DNA of 64,000 nucleotides from Alligator mississippiensis (GCF_030867095.1 NC_081837.1:16448501-16512500), one strand, 5' to 3'; counted from the first letter of the stretch, positions 26,301 to 36,283 are shown. Numbers and translations are program-made. The notes: generated by a model not told the origin, from the sequence alone.

Positions 26301-29300
26301 GTGAGAGGCTGAGAGCACAGGATTGTCAGGCTGGAGAAGAGAGCACAGAATAAGAACTTGGTACTATGGCCTAGTGCTTAGTATAGAGCAGGAGTGCCTT
26401 GAGATCCTTCTAAGGGTGCCACACAATGTTAGCACTGTTAGCTGTGCAAGCATGATTCACAAGATAAACCTAGAGATTTCCAATAGGAATCACCGTGTTA
26501 AAAGCATTCTGCCCTGTTGTGGGCTTCCTGAGTTCTTTGCAACAGAAGAATGACTCTAATGCTTTTCTGTAGTCAAAAAATAAGTGAAAACAGAAGGGGT
26601 GGCATATTCAAAGGGCTGCACTAAGTCTAAGGAGGTTGAGAACCACTGGTCCAGAGGATGACTCCGAATATCAGTATCCTGCTCGCAGCTCTGCCACTGA
26701 CTTATGCAGTGATGCAGGGCAAATCACTCAATCCCTCTGTCTTCATCTCTCTCTCACTTGTAAAACTGGGCTGATACCTCCCTTTCTGGAGTGTTTTGAG
26801 TCTCTCTTTTTCCTTAGTCCTATTTCTGCTTGACTGCTTGAACTGAGCCATGTGGTAGCAGTATCTTTTGCAGATGTCCAGACTCAAGAGAGAAGTATTA
26901 GTCGTTCCCTAGTGAAACTGCTGGTTAATCTCCTGTGGAGAGGAATATTGACCTTTTGGCACCAGCTGCAGAATTTCCTGGTCTGATGGGCTAAAGCAAA
27001 ATGCAGTTTGCATGAATGGTACTGTGGCTAGAATCAGAAGGGGTTAAACAGAATGGGAGGTGTATGTGGCAGAACTAAGAGTGCAAATCCCCTCTCTCCA
27101 TTAGAAACAGCAGGGGTATACTAGAGTCCAACAGCTACTGTGCCAGACTCTGGGCTGGGATAAGGGGAAGGGGAAAGGAGATGTTCCTTGAAATGATGTT
27201 CTTCACCCCAGACTCTGCAGGGCTGGAGTGGAGGAGTCATCCCAAGGTACACCTTAGCCTTGGCAACTCATTACAGGCCTAATCCTGAAAGCCACTGAGC
27301 ACCCACAACTGTATCTGGTTTTGGGAGTACCGTGGGTACTCATCATCCCTCTGGATCTTTTCCTCATTCTGTCTTCTCCCAAACATCTCAGTTCTCAATA
27401 CATATGTTGATGGAGTTCATGAATCTTAAAAAAAGCAGGCAGGGCTCCAAAGAGACTAAGGAATGCTCCTCCCCTCTGGACTACTGGAGCAGCACTCAGG
27501 CCTTTTGGTTGAAACCTTCTACTGCCTGATTAGCAAGGACTTCTATAGCTGGATACCAGTGCATGGCAGACAACCCAGCTGAACCAGCCTCCTGGCTGAC
27601 ACTACCACAGAGATGTCCGAAGAGATGCTTTAGTCCACATGCCAACTCCTGCTCCCTTTACCTGGGCTAGTGCAGCCATCAGTCCCCCTGAAGCTAACAG
27701 GACTCCCTGAGGTAGGGAAGGTTTGTCTTGGAGTATAATTTTGGGAGGAGAATGCACTTTTATATGGTAGAGAATTCAGGGACTTAACCCCTCCCATTCT
27801 GTTTAACCCCTTCTGATTCTAGGTTGTGTCTGACTTAGTAGGTTCACAGACACTTAAGGCTGGTGGGAATTACTGCCACTCTCCATTCTTGTTAGAACTA
27901 GACTTCTGAAGCTAACAAAGTTTTGCCACTGATGTTGGCTGAATTAAGAGCTCTCAGCGAGCAATACATGTACACTTCCTTTCTGGGACAGCAGGGCTGT
28001 CTGGTGGTGTTCCAGGCCTCTAAAGAGAGAGCAGGTGCTGCTTTTATTAAACATGTTCACTGTATAACAAGGACGGCAACTTGCTCTAATTCTTGCCATT
28101 CTGCCAGACAGCACTGCTACCTAGCTGTGGTCTGCTGAGAAGCTGTGTCAGGGGCCTGGATGAGTCAATTTGTGGCAAAGCTTTTGGCTTCTAGGTCACC
28201 AGTTTGAATTCAGCGGAGCTCAGTAATGACTAAATGTTGTTACCCCTGAGGACCATGTGGCAGCAAGGGCTGCAGTCTCAGCCTGGTTCCTCCATGGACA
28301 GAAGGGCCTCCTGGCCATTCATGCTAGTGTGCTGACTCGGCAGAAGCCTGGTTAAGTCCCTAGGCAGAGCTGCCTTGAAACCTGTAGACATTGTCTCGGG
28401 GCCAGGGGTGAGTTAGAAAGGCAGGGACAGACAGGAAGCTCCCAATGGGAGCCTCTGGCCAGGTTAACAATGGCCTCTGGTTCCCGTGGTTGTTGCCTGT
28501 CAGATGACCTAGGGCATGCCAAAACACCAGAGTGCAATGTGGATTCAGCAGTTCATTCCATGGGGCACCACTCATTTAAGGAGCCAAGAGACCCACAGGA
28601 TCTGTCTGTGTCCAGCAGTCTCCATAGGGGATTCCTCTGTGTTCAGTGCTGCAGGGCTCTTCCCTTCCCTGCCATAGGGCATGTTATATATAGGCTTTAT
28701 CAGTACTTTCCTGGACTTTATTAATAAATATGCATGTCAGAGTTTTGTGAAGACCAGTGCAGGTGGATCATAGGCTGAACTGAGGGATTTGCTACTTGGG
28801 CAGTTTCAGTGAACAACACTGCCCTCCTAGGGGTACCACCGTAACAGTTTAGCAGGCCAAGCCACAGTGGTAAGTGGCAGAGAGAGAGCCCTTGGTTTCT
28901 CAGCCGATGCCTTGTACTGCTGTCCGGTGTCATGGCAGTGTGCAGCTGGAAGCATTTGTCAGTGACAGACTTGGAGCACAGGCCCCTCGCTGTGCATTCT
29001 CCGTGTGCAGCCTCTCTTCTTTAAAGACTTTCCCAGATTTTCTTTGAAAGAGCCTCTGCTTTTTATTCCCCCTCTTTCTCAAGGAGCACTTCTGTTGAAT
29101 GCTGTTCGCAGCTCAAAAGGGCAGCTTCCTTAGCCAGTCGGGTTCTGAATGGGTCATAGCAACTGTTGCTTGGCAGCCAGACAGTTTCTCACAAAATGCT
29201 CTGAAATGTGAGATCTTCCTGTTTTTGAGCCAAATCTTTAGCGAAGCAGAAGAGCGGGGTTATGTTTGGAGACTAGTGGCCACCTCAGTGTGGGGAGGAG

Positions 29301-31972
29301 CAGATGGCAATGTCCTATCCATCATGTGTAGGAAATGAGATGCATGATTTATTGGCAACAGGTGTGCTCTGAAGTCACGCGCCTGTCCATATCCACCTCC
29401 TTTTGCCTTGTGAAGGCTCCTGACCCTGGTATGCTCCTCCTTGCAGCATCTACGGCTCTCCCTGAATGAGAACGGCCAGTGCCACGTCCAGCACCTCTGG
29501 TTCCAGACCATTTTCGACATGCTGCGGCACTTCCACACTCACCCCATCCCCTTGGAGTCCGGCGGTTCTGCTGACATTACTCTCCGCAGCTACGTGGTGG
29601 CACAGAGCCCCCTGCCTGGTAGGTCACCCTGGAACACGGCCATCCTTGAGAGCAGAAGTCTGAGAGGGATGTAAATGTCCACAGAGCCCTGGTCTGCTGG
29701 GAGCTGGGCTTTTATTTCTATGGGTTGGGAACTCAAAGGCTTAGAGCCATCTGCAAAGGGGAATGAACACTGCTTCATCCAGGGTTAGAGTTGGAAAAAG
29801 TTTGCTGCATTTGAATTGTTCTCAGCTCATTCACATCCAACAATTAGAACCTGCTTTTAAAATGTTTATCTTGGGGAAGGGCTCCAAGCATGCGTCCATA
29901 CCCTATGATAAGCATGTTTGGACTGGATTTCCTGAGATCCTGTAACTGTCCAAAAAAAAAAAAAAAGGCCTTCCCCCACCAACAGTCTTTCCCAGAAGCT
30001 AGGCTGTTGCTTTTGTGGTGTTGGCTACATGCTGACCCTTGAAGGTTGGGCCTAAGAGTCTTATAGATCTGGAGCTGCTCCAGCCGCTAGCCAGCATGGC
30101 CAGCATTAAAACGGGTCCTACACACGGGGCCTTTTTGGGTGAGCTGGGTGTTTCACCACCCAGGTCACTTTTGCAGCAGAATAAAATATAGCACTTTAAA
30201 CCAGGGATCTCGAAATAGTGAACAAAAGTGGGTCAGAAACTAAAACCCCACTAAACAGAGGGGAAGACTGAGGGGCAGGGAAGCTGTGAGTCACATAGTG
30301 AGTGGTTAGAACAGACCGCAGGTGCCTGGATCTGTAACTCGCTCCACGTGAGCTTCTGACTCTGCCCATGGCTGGATTGTGACTGTAGTACGTAGAGAAG
30401 AGAGGTTAATATTTTGGGATTCCGCTGTCCTGGGTACAGTCCTGGCTGCTGATAAGCCACATTGCTGATGCTCTAAACCGTAGAGTATTACGAAGTATTA
30501 GAGATGCTCTAAACCATAGAGTTGCTGCCTCTATAGCAGATCTGAAAGTCTATGGGGTTGCTCAGCACGGCTGCCTTCACCATTCTGCCTTTCCCTTGTG
30601 AAGCAGGAAGAAGGGCTTTGGGAGGCCCAGGATGTGTGTTTTCTGCTCCAGCGATAAGGAATGTACTGAGTGGCTTATCGCACCGTACAAGCTCAATGAA
30701 GCAGGGAGAGAAGTCACTTGAGAGGTGATCAGTTGCCACCTTGTGGGAGAGGATTTTATTACCTGCAAGCTCAGTGGGCCGGGGAGCAGTTCATCACGGG
30801 TATTGTTCCCTGGTGTCTGGTCAGGAGACTCTTGAAGGGCTGAATGTTTCCAAGCAGCACTGAAGTGAGCGGTGATTAATTGCTTGGGATCAAGCTGCCT
30901 CCAGATTGGGAGAAGGCTTTTAAAAGCCCATTCCCCAAAATGAGGCAGCAGTGCGGGCTCTAATGAAATATGGAGTCCATTATTGGTTTAGTTAACACTG
31001 AGATTGGGTCTGGTGTTGCCTCCAAGTGTTTTCCCCAGTGAGGCAGGTTTTCTCCCATCCCCGGAGCAGATGGCATGGAGTCCAGCCTATCAAGACCCCT
31101 GGATCTATCACAGAGAGCTCTGTGCTATCACCAGTACCCCTCACTGCCATGATCCCTCAGATGGTGACAGGAACCTTCACCAGCTGCTGTCTTCTCACCC
31201 CAACCTCCTGCCACAGCAGAAAGCACCCTGTTTCACTGAGCTGGAAGCATCTGTGGTGGACATTGCTTTGGTGGCCTGGTAGGTTGGTGGGAAGGTGACA
31301 GATTGTGTGTCCCCACCCAAACTCACAGAGGTCTGTGGAGCTTAGGGTAGGAGGGAACAGTGTCAGAGCACTGGTACTTACTATGTACCCCCACTTTTAC
31401 CCTGCAAGCTGGCCCCACAGACTCGGTGCTGACAAGAGAAGCATTTGAGCTTCACTGGCTTCTGAAGCTCTTGTTATACACAGGAGCTCCAGCAGGATCC
31501 CTACACAGCCTGATGGTGTTTCAGGTTTATGCAGGGCAGGGAGAAGCATCATCTCTGAGAACAAGGGATGGTGTTGGTTCTTTGAGGGAGAAAGAGCCAC
31601 TGCTTCTCCTGTGTTGTCTGTGACTGTGGCACTCTTGTGTTTAACTTTTCAGAGACTGGCCCCTCCCAGGCCATTGCTTCTCAGCAGCCCAGCTGCAGGC
31701 ATGACCTCCCATCCCAACACTACTTCTCCAGCTTTGTGCCAGGCGCCTTCCAGCCTGCATCCCCCTCAGAGGGTGCTATTGCCTCTTCCTCCTCCTCTTC
31801 CTCCAGCCACCCATCATACCACCGGATGGAGGGGACCTTAAACACCCGGAGCCGCAGCAACAGTGTCGAGCGCCTGCTGGAGTCGCCCAGCGTGAGCACA
31901 GAGGACTATCATGAGAGCGATGGCTCGCGCAACAGGACCAGGGCGGTTGAGAATCAATATTCTTTCTATTGA
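5278..31972 (+). CDS. SH2B2: SH2B2 (APS) adaptor protein, 3' portion, seven coding exons
   Basis: Membrane-proximal adaptor that binds activated receptor tyrosine kinases (insulin receptor, TrkA, KIT) and JAK2 through its SH2 domain and recruits Cbl through a C-terminal phosphotyrosine. Exons read here: 5278-5379, 14414-14505, 23210-23304, 24071-24262, 24855-25048, 29447-29618, 31653-31972. All are bounded by AG/GT and join in frame to 388 codons plus TGA. They encode the second half of the PH domain ([28 protein letters not shown]), a linker, an SH2 domain starting at [10 protein letters not shown] with the phosphotyrosine-binding arginine in FVIRQSE, a serine-rich stretch, and the hallmark C-terminus [10 protein letters not shown]. 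The ENQYSFY tyrosine corresponds to the known Cbl-binding site and separates this gene from SH2B1 and SH2B3. The N-terminal dimerisation domain and first half of the PH domain lie upstream of the window; I found no earlier exon in 1-5277. Family assignment is near certain from remembered human sequence; exon ends are from splice consensus and conserved reading. Confidence 0.97.
6339..7110. mobile_element. DNA transposon with CATATTTACTCAAAT ends and internal hairpin
   Basis: Left end CATATTTACTCAAATTTAAG. Near it, two arms mirror each other in AATAATTAGATTCTGTACAT and TATAGAATCTAATTATTGG. A degenerate right end (CATCTTAGAATCCCGTAAAT) lies near 7078-7097. Related copy at 58127-58823. The middle is GC-rich and purine/pyrimidine-skewed. 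Confidence 0.65.
9351..9537. mobile_element. hAT MITE, GGGCAAA/TTGCCC-ended family
   Basis: 187 bases, CAGGGATGGGCAAATTGCAG to AATAATTGCCCACCCCTG, with exact flanking ATCTAGAA octamers (9343-9350, 9538-9545). A second copy is at 36707. Confidence 0.88.
10790..10853. repeat. GT/TG-rich microsatellite
   Basis: Interrupted TG repeats (GTGAGTGTGTGCGTGCATGT and CTGTGTGTCTGTGTGTGC). Confidence 0.85.
12416..13690. mobile_element. hAT-like non-autonomous element, CAGGGATCC family, copy 1
   Basis: It begins CAGGGATCCTGGTTTTC and ends GAAAACCTGGATCCCTG, so the ends are inverted repeats of about 17 bases. Flanking octamers ATAATAAG (12408-12415) and ATAATGAG (13691-13698) match 7/8, the hallmark of a hAT insertion. 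The interior is GC-rich with a GGGGGCATGTGCCCCCC palindrome. I see no transposase, so it is non-autonomous. Confidence 0.85.
14414..14505 (+). CDS. SH2B2: SH2B2 coding exon: C-terminal helix of PH domain
   Basis: 92 bases between CCATGTAG and GTAAGG. It starts [13 protein letters not shown] and runs to DCIDPG, carrying the PH-domain terminal helix with its invariant tryptophan (HSWVADIQ). It ends with two bases (GG) of a glycine codon completed in the exon at 23210. Confidence 0.96.
15850..15988 (+). mobile_element. MIR-like SINE
   Basis: AATGACTTGTCCAAGGCTTC, GAGTTGGTGGCAGAGCTCAG, AACCCAGGAGTCCCAAACCC follow MIR core order (AACTTGCCCAAGGTCACACAG, GTGGCAGAGC, GAACCCAGG). Confidence 0.7.
18203..18350. 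mobile_element. Palindromic MITE, copy 1
   Basis: The central arms GGCACTTTTATCTAATAGCTG and its near-mirror ATCAGCTGTTAGATAAATGT surround a three-base loop. Outer arms TCTATATAGAT and ATCTATACAGATG also pair. Homology to the copy at 36284 continues about 60 bases to the right. Confidence 0.65.
18495..18600 (+). mobile_element. MIR-like SINE
   Basis: ATGGAGAAACCTGAGGCACA, AAAGTGACTTAACCAGGGCC, GACAGAGCCAGGAATGCC match the central MIR consensus order. Confidence 0.75.
18631..19641. mobile_element. Foldback hAT-like element with exact target duplication
   Basis: Inverted ends (ATAGGTGCATACCAATAG; right end ...ATGTATCGGTGCACTTCT) flanked by exact AATTCTTA octamers at 18623-18630 and 19642-19649. 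The GC-rich interior folds back on itself: about 18780-19020 against 19180-19440. No transposase was recognised. Confidence 0.8.
20507..21642. mobile_element. hAT-like non-autonomous element, CAGGGATCC family, copy 2
   Basis: Starts CAGGGATCTGGGTTTTC, ends AAAACCAGGATCCCTG. The target duplication CTGATGAC is exact on both sides (20499-20506 and 21643-21650). It lies in the opposite orientation to copy 1 and shares the GGGGGCACATGCCCCCC palindrome. A CR1 3' end is inserted inside it at about 21017-21490. Confidence 0.88.
21017..21490 (+). mobile_element. CR1 LINE 3' end, nested in hAT copy 2
   Basis: Classic CR1 tail: CAACCTCGAGAGGGTTCAGA, GAGACTGAGGTCCCTGGATC, GGAAGAACTTCTTCGCAGTA, GAGGTGGTGCTC, then AAGGTCCCTTCCGACCC and CTATGACTCTATGAA at the 3' end. 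It is 5'-truncated, as is usual for CR1. ATGAATA-like sequence flanks both sides. Confidence 0.9.
23210..23304 (+). CDS. SH2B2: SH2B2 coding exon: linker after PH domain
   Basis: 95 bases between CCTTGTAG and GTAAGG. It reads [11 protein letters not shown]...[11 protein letters not shown] and lines up with the cysteine-rich SCSCELLTD segment of mammalian APS. The exon finishes with the first base of an Asp codon. Its short length and low conservation in the first half make it the coding exon easiest to miss. Confidence 0.92.
24071..24262 (+). CDS. SH2B2: SH2B2 coding exon: proline-rich linker and HVPLE motif
   Basis: 192 bases between CTTTTTCAG and GTACCT. The first part is a variable Pro/Ala-rich linker; the second part, [20 protein letters not shown] followed by NFLQTLESP, matches the conserved segment before the SH2 domain of APS. 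It ends one base into a glycine codon. Confidence 0.95.
24339..24555. mobile_element. hAT MITE in short SH2B2 intron
   Basis: CAGGGGTAGGCATCC to TTGCAGACCCCTG, 217 bases, with flanks GGTTAGGA / GGCTAGGA matching 7/8. It fills much of the intron between the exons ending at 24262 and starting at 24855. Confidence 0.8.
24855..25048 (+). CDS. SH2B2: SH2B2 coding exon: N-terminal half of SH2 domain
   Basis: 194 bases between GTGCCAG and GTAGGT. An acidic lead ([14 protein letters not shown]) is followed by the SH2 start [10 protein letters not shown] and the FLVRES-equivalent motif [17 protein letters not shown]. The arginine of FVIRQS is the phosphotyrosine-binding residue and is intact. Confidence 0.97.
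26399..26648. mobile_element. hAT MITE, GGTTGAGAACCACTG family, 5' end eroded
   Basis: It shares its interior with the copies at 40075 and 57093 (CTTGAGATCC...ATTCACAAGATAAACC...TTGCAACAGAAGAATG) and ends GGTTGAGAACCACTG. The left terminal bases are missing or altered. Flanks GTATAGAG / GTCCAGAG match 6/8. Confidence 0.7.
26665..26795 (-). mobile_element. MIR-like SINE, minus strand
   Basis: CAGCTCTGCCACTGACTTAT, GCAAATCACTCAATCCCTCT, CTTGTAAAACTGGGCTGATA read as the reverse complement of MIR. Confidence 0.75.
27028..27822. mobile_element. Interval with perfect 33-bp terminal inverted repeats
   Basis: 27028-27060 and 27790-27822 are exact reverse complements over 33 bases (left end CTAGAATCAGAAGGGGTTAA). 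The similarity stops at both edges. The interior (about 730 bp) has no recognisable coding frame. Possibly a non-autonomous DNA transposon of unknown superfamily; no convincing target duplication apart from the CTAG ends themselves. Confidence 0.6.
29447..29618 (+). CDS. SH2B2: SH2B2 coding exon: C-terminal half of SH2 domain
   Basis: 172 bases between CCTTGCAG and GTAGGT. It starts [20 protein letters not shown] and includes [18 protein letters not shown] and DITLRSYV, the second half of an SH2B-type SH2 domain with almost no change from mammals. It ends one base into a Glu codon. Confidence 0.97.
29619..31652 (+). other. SH2B2 last intron, 2.0 kb
   Basis: Donor GTAGGT, acceptor TTAACTTTTCAG. 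A 14-base A tract lies near 29953, and a MIR-like segment at about 30245-30335. Otherwise I see nothing to annotate. The two short introns at 23305-24070 and 24263-24854 hold only the hAT MITE at 24339-24555. Confidence 0.6.
30245..30335 (+). mobile_element. MIR-like SINE fragment
   Basis: GGGGAAGACTGAGGGGCAGG, GTGAGTCACATAGTGAGTGG, then GCCTGGATCTG: a diverged MIR core. Confidence 0.5.
31653..31972 (+). CDS. SH2B2: SH2B2 last coding exon: Ser-rich tail and Cbl-binding tyrosine
   Basis: 320 bases from the AG acceptor (TTAACTTTTCAG) to TGA at 31970-31972. It contains HYFSSF, a run of eight serines encoded by TCC/TCT/AGC, the basic-serine motif [12 protein letters not shown], and the terminal [10 protein letters not shown]. 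The serine run is a likely site of length variation. RSRSNS has the shape of a basophilic kinase or 14-3-3 site (inference). Confidence 0.97.
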
Positions 31973-33941
31973 ACACTTGTGGACTGGAGTCAAAGCCTCT
32001 GTTTGCGGTTTTTTCCCATGGAGCCACTGCTTGTGGGAATGCTCATGCTGTTAGCAATGAGCTGGCCTCCTTGGCTCTCTCTCCAATGTCTCCCCCACAG
32101 TGGATGTTTACATATCGTCAAGGCCCAAAGCCTTGGGCCAGCCCCATTCTGGACCTCCTCTCTGGTGTTCCCCTTGCCTTAGAGTCTCCAGCTCCTTCCG
32201 CCACCAGCAACAGACAGAGGCCATTCTCTCCTTTCTTGTGTGCGCTGAGATATGGGTGACATGCAACCGCCAGCGACTGTGGAAGCTCACTGCTGCTGAA
32301 TCTCACCATGTCGGAGACCCCTACCAAACACCTGCACTGCTTCATTGTGCTCGAAACCTGGATGGCTGAAGATATCAGTGCCATTATGGAGCCTGTTTTA
32401 GGGCCATCATTGCCCTCCAAGAGCTTTTGACTGCTTGTGCTGTATGCCCCTTTCTTCCTGGCCAGGGTGGCTCCTCCACCAATCTGACTGAGACATTCCC
32501 CTTTCCATTTGAGTCTAGTAACTGCAATGATTCTCCTGGAATAGGACTTTATGGCTTTGATTTATACTGCTCTTGCTTTGTGCTCTCTATGGCTGATGCG
32601 CCTACATGGGTCTCCATGATAGATAGAGACATGTTCCCACTGCAGCCTAGGTCACCTCAAACCATTACTTTTCTTGGGGGATGGTTACCTTGAGTTCTGC
32701 AAACAAACCACTGCAGGGCAGTAATGGCTTAAAGTGGCCTTATGAGTGACACATCTCTCTGAGCCAGCTGGCAGGGAACACCCACCCACACACTCCTTGG
32801 AGCCATGATGGAAAGGTCCTGCCAGACTAGCTAGCCCCAGTCTGTTGCTATGGCAGGAGTGTCCACTGCAGAGAACTTAACTGAAGAACTGACCCATTCC
32901 TTTTCCTCCTTAGTTTTAAGTCTCCAGTCACTTGCAAGGCATGATACTGTCATCCTGCCCTTGCCATCTCTTAGGGCAGTCATCTTGAGGGCACCGCTGA
33001 GAAGCACAGCCCTGCTCACCCACCCCTGGTTGGCACATGCCAAACCGGGGAATGGGACAGTGAGGCTATCTCGCAGGATGGAGACGGAGAGCTCAAGAAT
33101 GATAGTGGGGGCATTCCCAGAGCAGCTTACTTGCCTCATTCCTGGGTTCAGTGCATATAGAGTAGGTGGCAGGGCTGCGCTTCTCAACAGCATTCTCTAG
33201 AGCACCATGGAAACAGTACAGATGTGTATCCTTCACTGGCTTAAATCCGTGTGGCCTGTTGATACAGAATTTTCCCTCGGTCCCTTTCAGGCTACTGATG
33301 ATGATTTTTTTGCTGCTCTTTTGTGGACTCCCTCCAAGCTGGCCAGCAGTTTCCTGGTAACACCAGTGTGAGTGCCAGTGTGCATGTGTCTCATTCATGT
33401 TTGTACACCCATATGGAAGTCCCTGGCTGCATCCCAATTCTAGCTCTTGGCTCTCCATTTTACTCTCCTTGCTAGCAGGAGCCTACTCTAAGTGCACTAT
33501 CTGAGTGAGGTGGCTGCTTCTAAATACCCCAGCTTTTAAGGACAAATCTTTTTGTGGGTTGTTTTTTTGTTTGTTTGTTTGGTTTTTAAATCTCCTTAGC
33601 CCCAAAGTGGCAAGTGTAGCTACTAATTTTGGGTACTTAATTTATTATATCACCTACTGGCAACACCCCTGGAGCCTCATTTTTGGAGGTATGAAAATTA
33701 AGGCATCCAAAGCCAGTGCTTGCTTTTAAAAATGCTGTCCATGACACCTAATTGCCTGAGGAGAGAGAACCAGAGAGAGGAGAGGCCTGTTCCCTGCTGC
33801 ATCTAAAGACAGACCAACTGAGGGGCACAATGAATATGGGTTGTTCACACTGGAAGTTGAGTAACATTCCTCCCTGAGTGTCTGTCCAAGGCAGCATATA
33901 AGACCTGTCTGGGCCACATATATTTTGTACTGCTATAACTA

Positions 33942-34241
33942 CAGGAAACCCTCACTATTCGTGGGTTCGGCATTCAGGGTTTCAAATATTTGCAAATGCT
34001 TAACCCACTTCTTAAATACACTTAAGGGAGCTCCTTGGAAGCTGCGTGCCTGCTGCTGCCAGGCTCCCATCGCTGCTGCGCTCCCACCGTTGCCAGAGCA
34101 GCCATGCCCCTGCTCCCCCAGCTGCTGGGGGCACCGAGTTCATGAATGCAGACGGCGTTCATGAACTCAGTGCCTTATTCGTGGATTTCACCATTCGTGG
34201 GGGATATGAGAACATATCCCCTACGGATGGTGAGGGTCACC
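33942..34241. mobile_element. Tigger/pogo-like MITE in SH2B2 3' UTR
   Basis: CAGGAAACCCTCACTATTCG at the left and CGGATGGTGAGGGTCACC at the right are inverted and flanked by TA (33940-33941, 34242-34243), as in Tc1/mariner-pogo elements. The centre contains a short palindrome, GAGTTCATGAA...TTCATGAACTC. Confidence 0.75.
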
Positions 34242-35638
34242 TATATATGGGAAAGGGGGGTAATTTTGTAGTTCAATTGGAGTAGCTGGACAAGAACAAC
34301 CCCTAGTGTAGTTCAGTAAAATGTGGCTTTTACTGGTAGAACGATTCCTATTTGGGAAGGGCAATAAGCCAAATCAGTATAAGGCCTCTTTATACCAGCA
34401 GCCCTGCATCCACACCCTAAGGCCAGACCCTTCTGCCTTCATAGCTCTGTCAGTCAAGTGTGCAAAAAGGAGTGATTCTTGACTGACGCAGCAGAAGCCC
34501 CAAGTGTCACTGTAGTTATGCTAGCGAAACAACACTTATAGCAGTATAGTTTGTTCTGTGTATGTGTGCGAGGGGTAGTTGTACTGTATCTGTGTAGAGT
34601 GCAACTCTGTTGGGATGAGCTGTGTCCATATGAGGAGCACTTGGTGCATGAGTATTCTGCACTGGTAAGTCCCCTCTTTGGCTTTAGTTATGTAACAGCC
34701 ATTGCTGTGATCACCCGAATCTTTCCCCAGCTTCTTGGGTGGGTTCTGCAGCCAGCAGCAAGCCCTGTGCTACAATAGTGCTGCTGCGGGTAGTACCCAA
34801 GCTGACTAATGGAAAGCTAGCACAGCTTGGCCTACATGAGTAGCAACCACAATAGACTGCAGCATAGACATAGTACGAGGTTTATGCCTCAGCAAAACCA
34901 GAGCTCCACATCAAGGCCCTCAAGTAAAGGCTCGCTTGCTTTCTTTGCTTTCTTTTTTTTGTGTGTGCGTGTGCCTTCTTTCATGAGCCAAGAGCATGTC
35001 CCCTCATCTTTTCCCTTAGTTCCACCTCTCCCACCTTTGTAAAGGCCAAGGAGGTGGCTTCTGAGCCAGCTGCCTGCCTTCTGAACCACAAGGGTTGTGC
35101 TTCTGAAGCATGGCAGGTTGGCATGCCATGCAGACACCCCTGCCCCAGAACACCCAAGTGTTGCCTGTCCACTGGTGCCTGCAGCTGCTCCTGCTGTCAG
35201 AATTCAGAGGGGACACTGGAGGTGGTTTTTTGTTTGATTTGGGTTTTTGTTTTTAATTGTGCACCACAACTGCCCAGCCTGGGAATGAGCGATTATATGA
35301 AGAAGTCTGTGCAATATCCAGAAGCGTGGTACTGTGTGCTACAGGGAGAGGCAGTTTCCTCAGTGAGTGAATCTGATAGAGACCTGCTCTGTATGCACAC
35401 AAGGAACCGATTTAGGAGTATCCAGATATCGCACAGCCACTGCCATATTGATCTTGGAAGAGGCTCAGCAGCTCCTGGGATAGAGGGGAAGTGTTGCTTT
35501 GAAGACTTCCCTGTGTTGGCTGCTTTATTTGCCCCTTTCAGGTCAGCAGGGACAGAGAACGGGGATATGAATGATCAACAAGCAAAACTGTTAATTTGTA
35601 AATATGGAAAGATCTGGAGAAGTCTAATGTTCTGTAGA

Positions 35639-35644
35639 ATAAAT
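35639..35644 (+). terminator. Candidate SH2B2 poly(A) signal
   Basis: AATAAA in an A/T-rich setting, 3.67 kb after the SH2B2 stop. A second AATAAA lies at 35707-35712. No clear GT-rich downstream element stands out after the first; the second is followed by TGTTGAAAATG. Either could be used. Confidence 0.4.
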
Positions 35645-35987
35645 TAATTTTATTTAAGAAAAAAACCCTGCTTGTAAAACAAATGGGGAAACTGTTCCAG
35701 TTTTGAAATAAAAGCACTTGAAACAGGACATGTTGAAAATGCTACAGGGCTTTCCTGGGCTTGTTATAAAAGCAGAGGTTGTTGCCATGTCATGTGTGTG
35801 GAGGTGGTAGTTTGTGGTATATAGAACAGCAGCACCAAGCAGTGTTAGCCAGGATGTGCTAGGTGCTGTTCAAGCTTTGGGTGAGAGTCTGTCCTTGCCC
35901 CCAAAGAGCTGCCTGCTTAAATAACAAAGGGTGGGAGGAAAGAAGTATCCTTATGCCTGTTTTGTGGGTGGGAACTGACGCCAAGGG

Positions 35988-35990
<3 letters not shown>

Positions 35991-36022
<32 letters not shown>
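35991..36022. repeat. T32 homopolymer
   Basis: Uninterrupted run of 32 T after AAGGGTGA, just downstream of the SH2B2 poly(A) candidates. Confidence 0.9.
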
Positions 36023-36028
<6 letters not shown>

Positions 36029-36283
36029 TGCCTGTGCGATTTGGAAAAAAAAAACAGGGCTGGAAAATGAAGCCTGTCTCCTGCCTCTTAGGATGAAGTT
36101 ACGCATTACACTTAGACCATACTAAATCTGTGGTATGTTAAGCTGCATTGAAGTCAGAACATGCTTGCGACTTACAAGCATGGAAAAAAAACAACCTAGC
36201 ACTTTACTTTCATCTCTGTGTGCCCCCGCACTGAGTGCAGCTCGTGCCTAGAAGAGGAATTGTGTCGGTTTGACTCGGCTCAC

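Larger units (their letters stand above)
25049..29446 (+). other. SH2B2 intron within the SH2 domain, 4.4 kb
   Basis: It splits the SH2 domain. It holds a hAT MITE (26399-26648), a minus-strand MIR-like SINE (26665-26795), and the 795-bp interval bounded by perfect 33-bp inverted repeats (27028-27822). 27823-29446 contains nothing I recognise. Confidence 0.7.
31973..35730 (+). other. SH2B2: SH2B2 3' UTR (inferred extent)
   Basis: Non-coding sequence follows the TGA. The first AATAAA signals with an A/T-rich, UTR-like setting that I find downstream are at 35639-35644 and 35707-35712, which would give a 3.7-kb 3' UTR. A Tigger-like element sits inside it at 33942-34241. A shorter isoform ending at a non-canonical signal cannot be excluded, so the far end is inference. 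Confidence 0.45.

Noticed and set aside
28140-28220. Possible tRNA-derived SINE head (GGATGAGTCAATTTGTGGCA ... GTTTGAATTC)
   Set aside because: Only one weak B-box-like string, no A-box in the right place and no poly-A tail or flanking duplication seen.
34961-35647. 228-codon open frame at the end of the SH2B2 3' UTR
   Set aside because: No recognisable domain, no upstream promoter or splice context, and it ends on the candidate poly(A) region. Judged as chance in UTR sequence.
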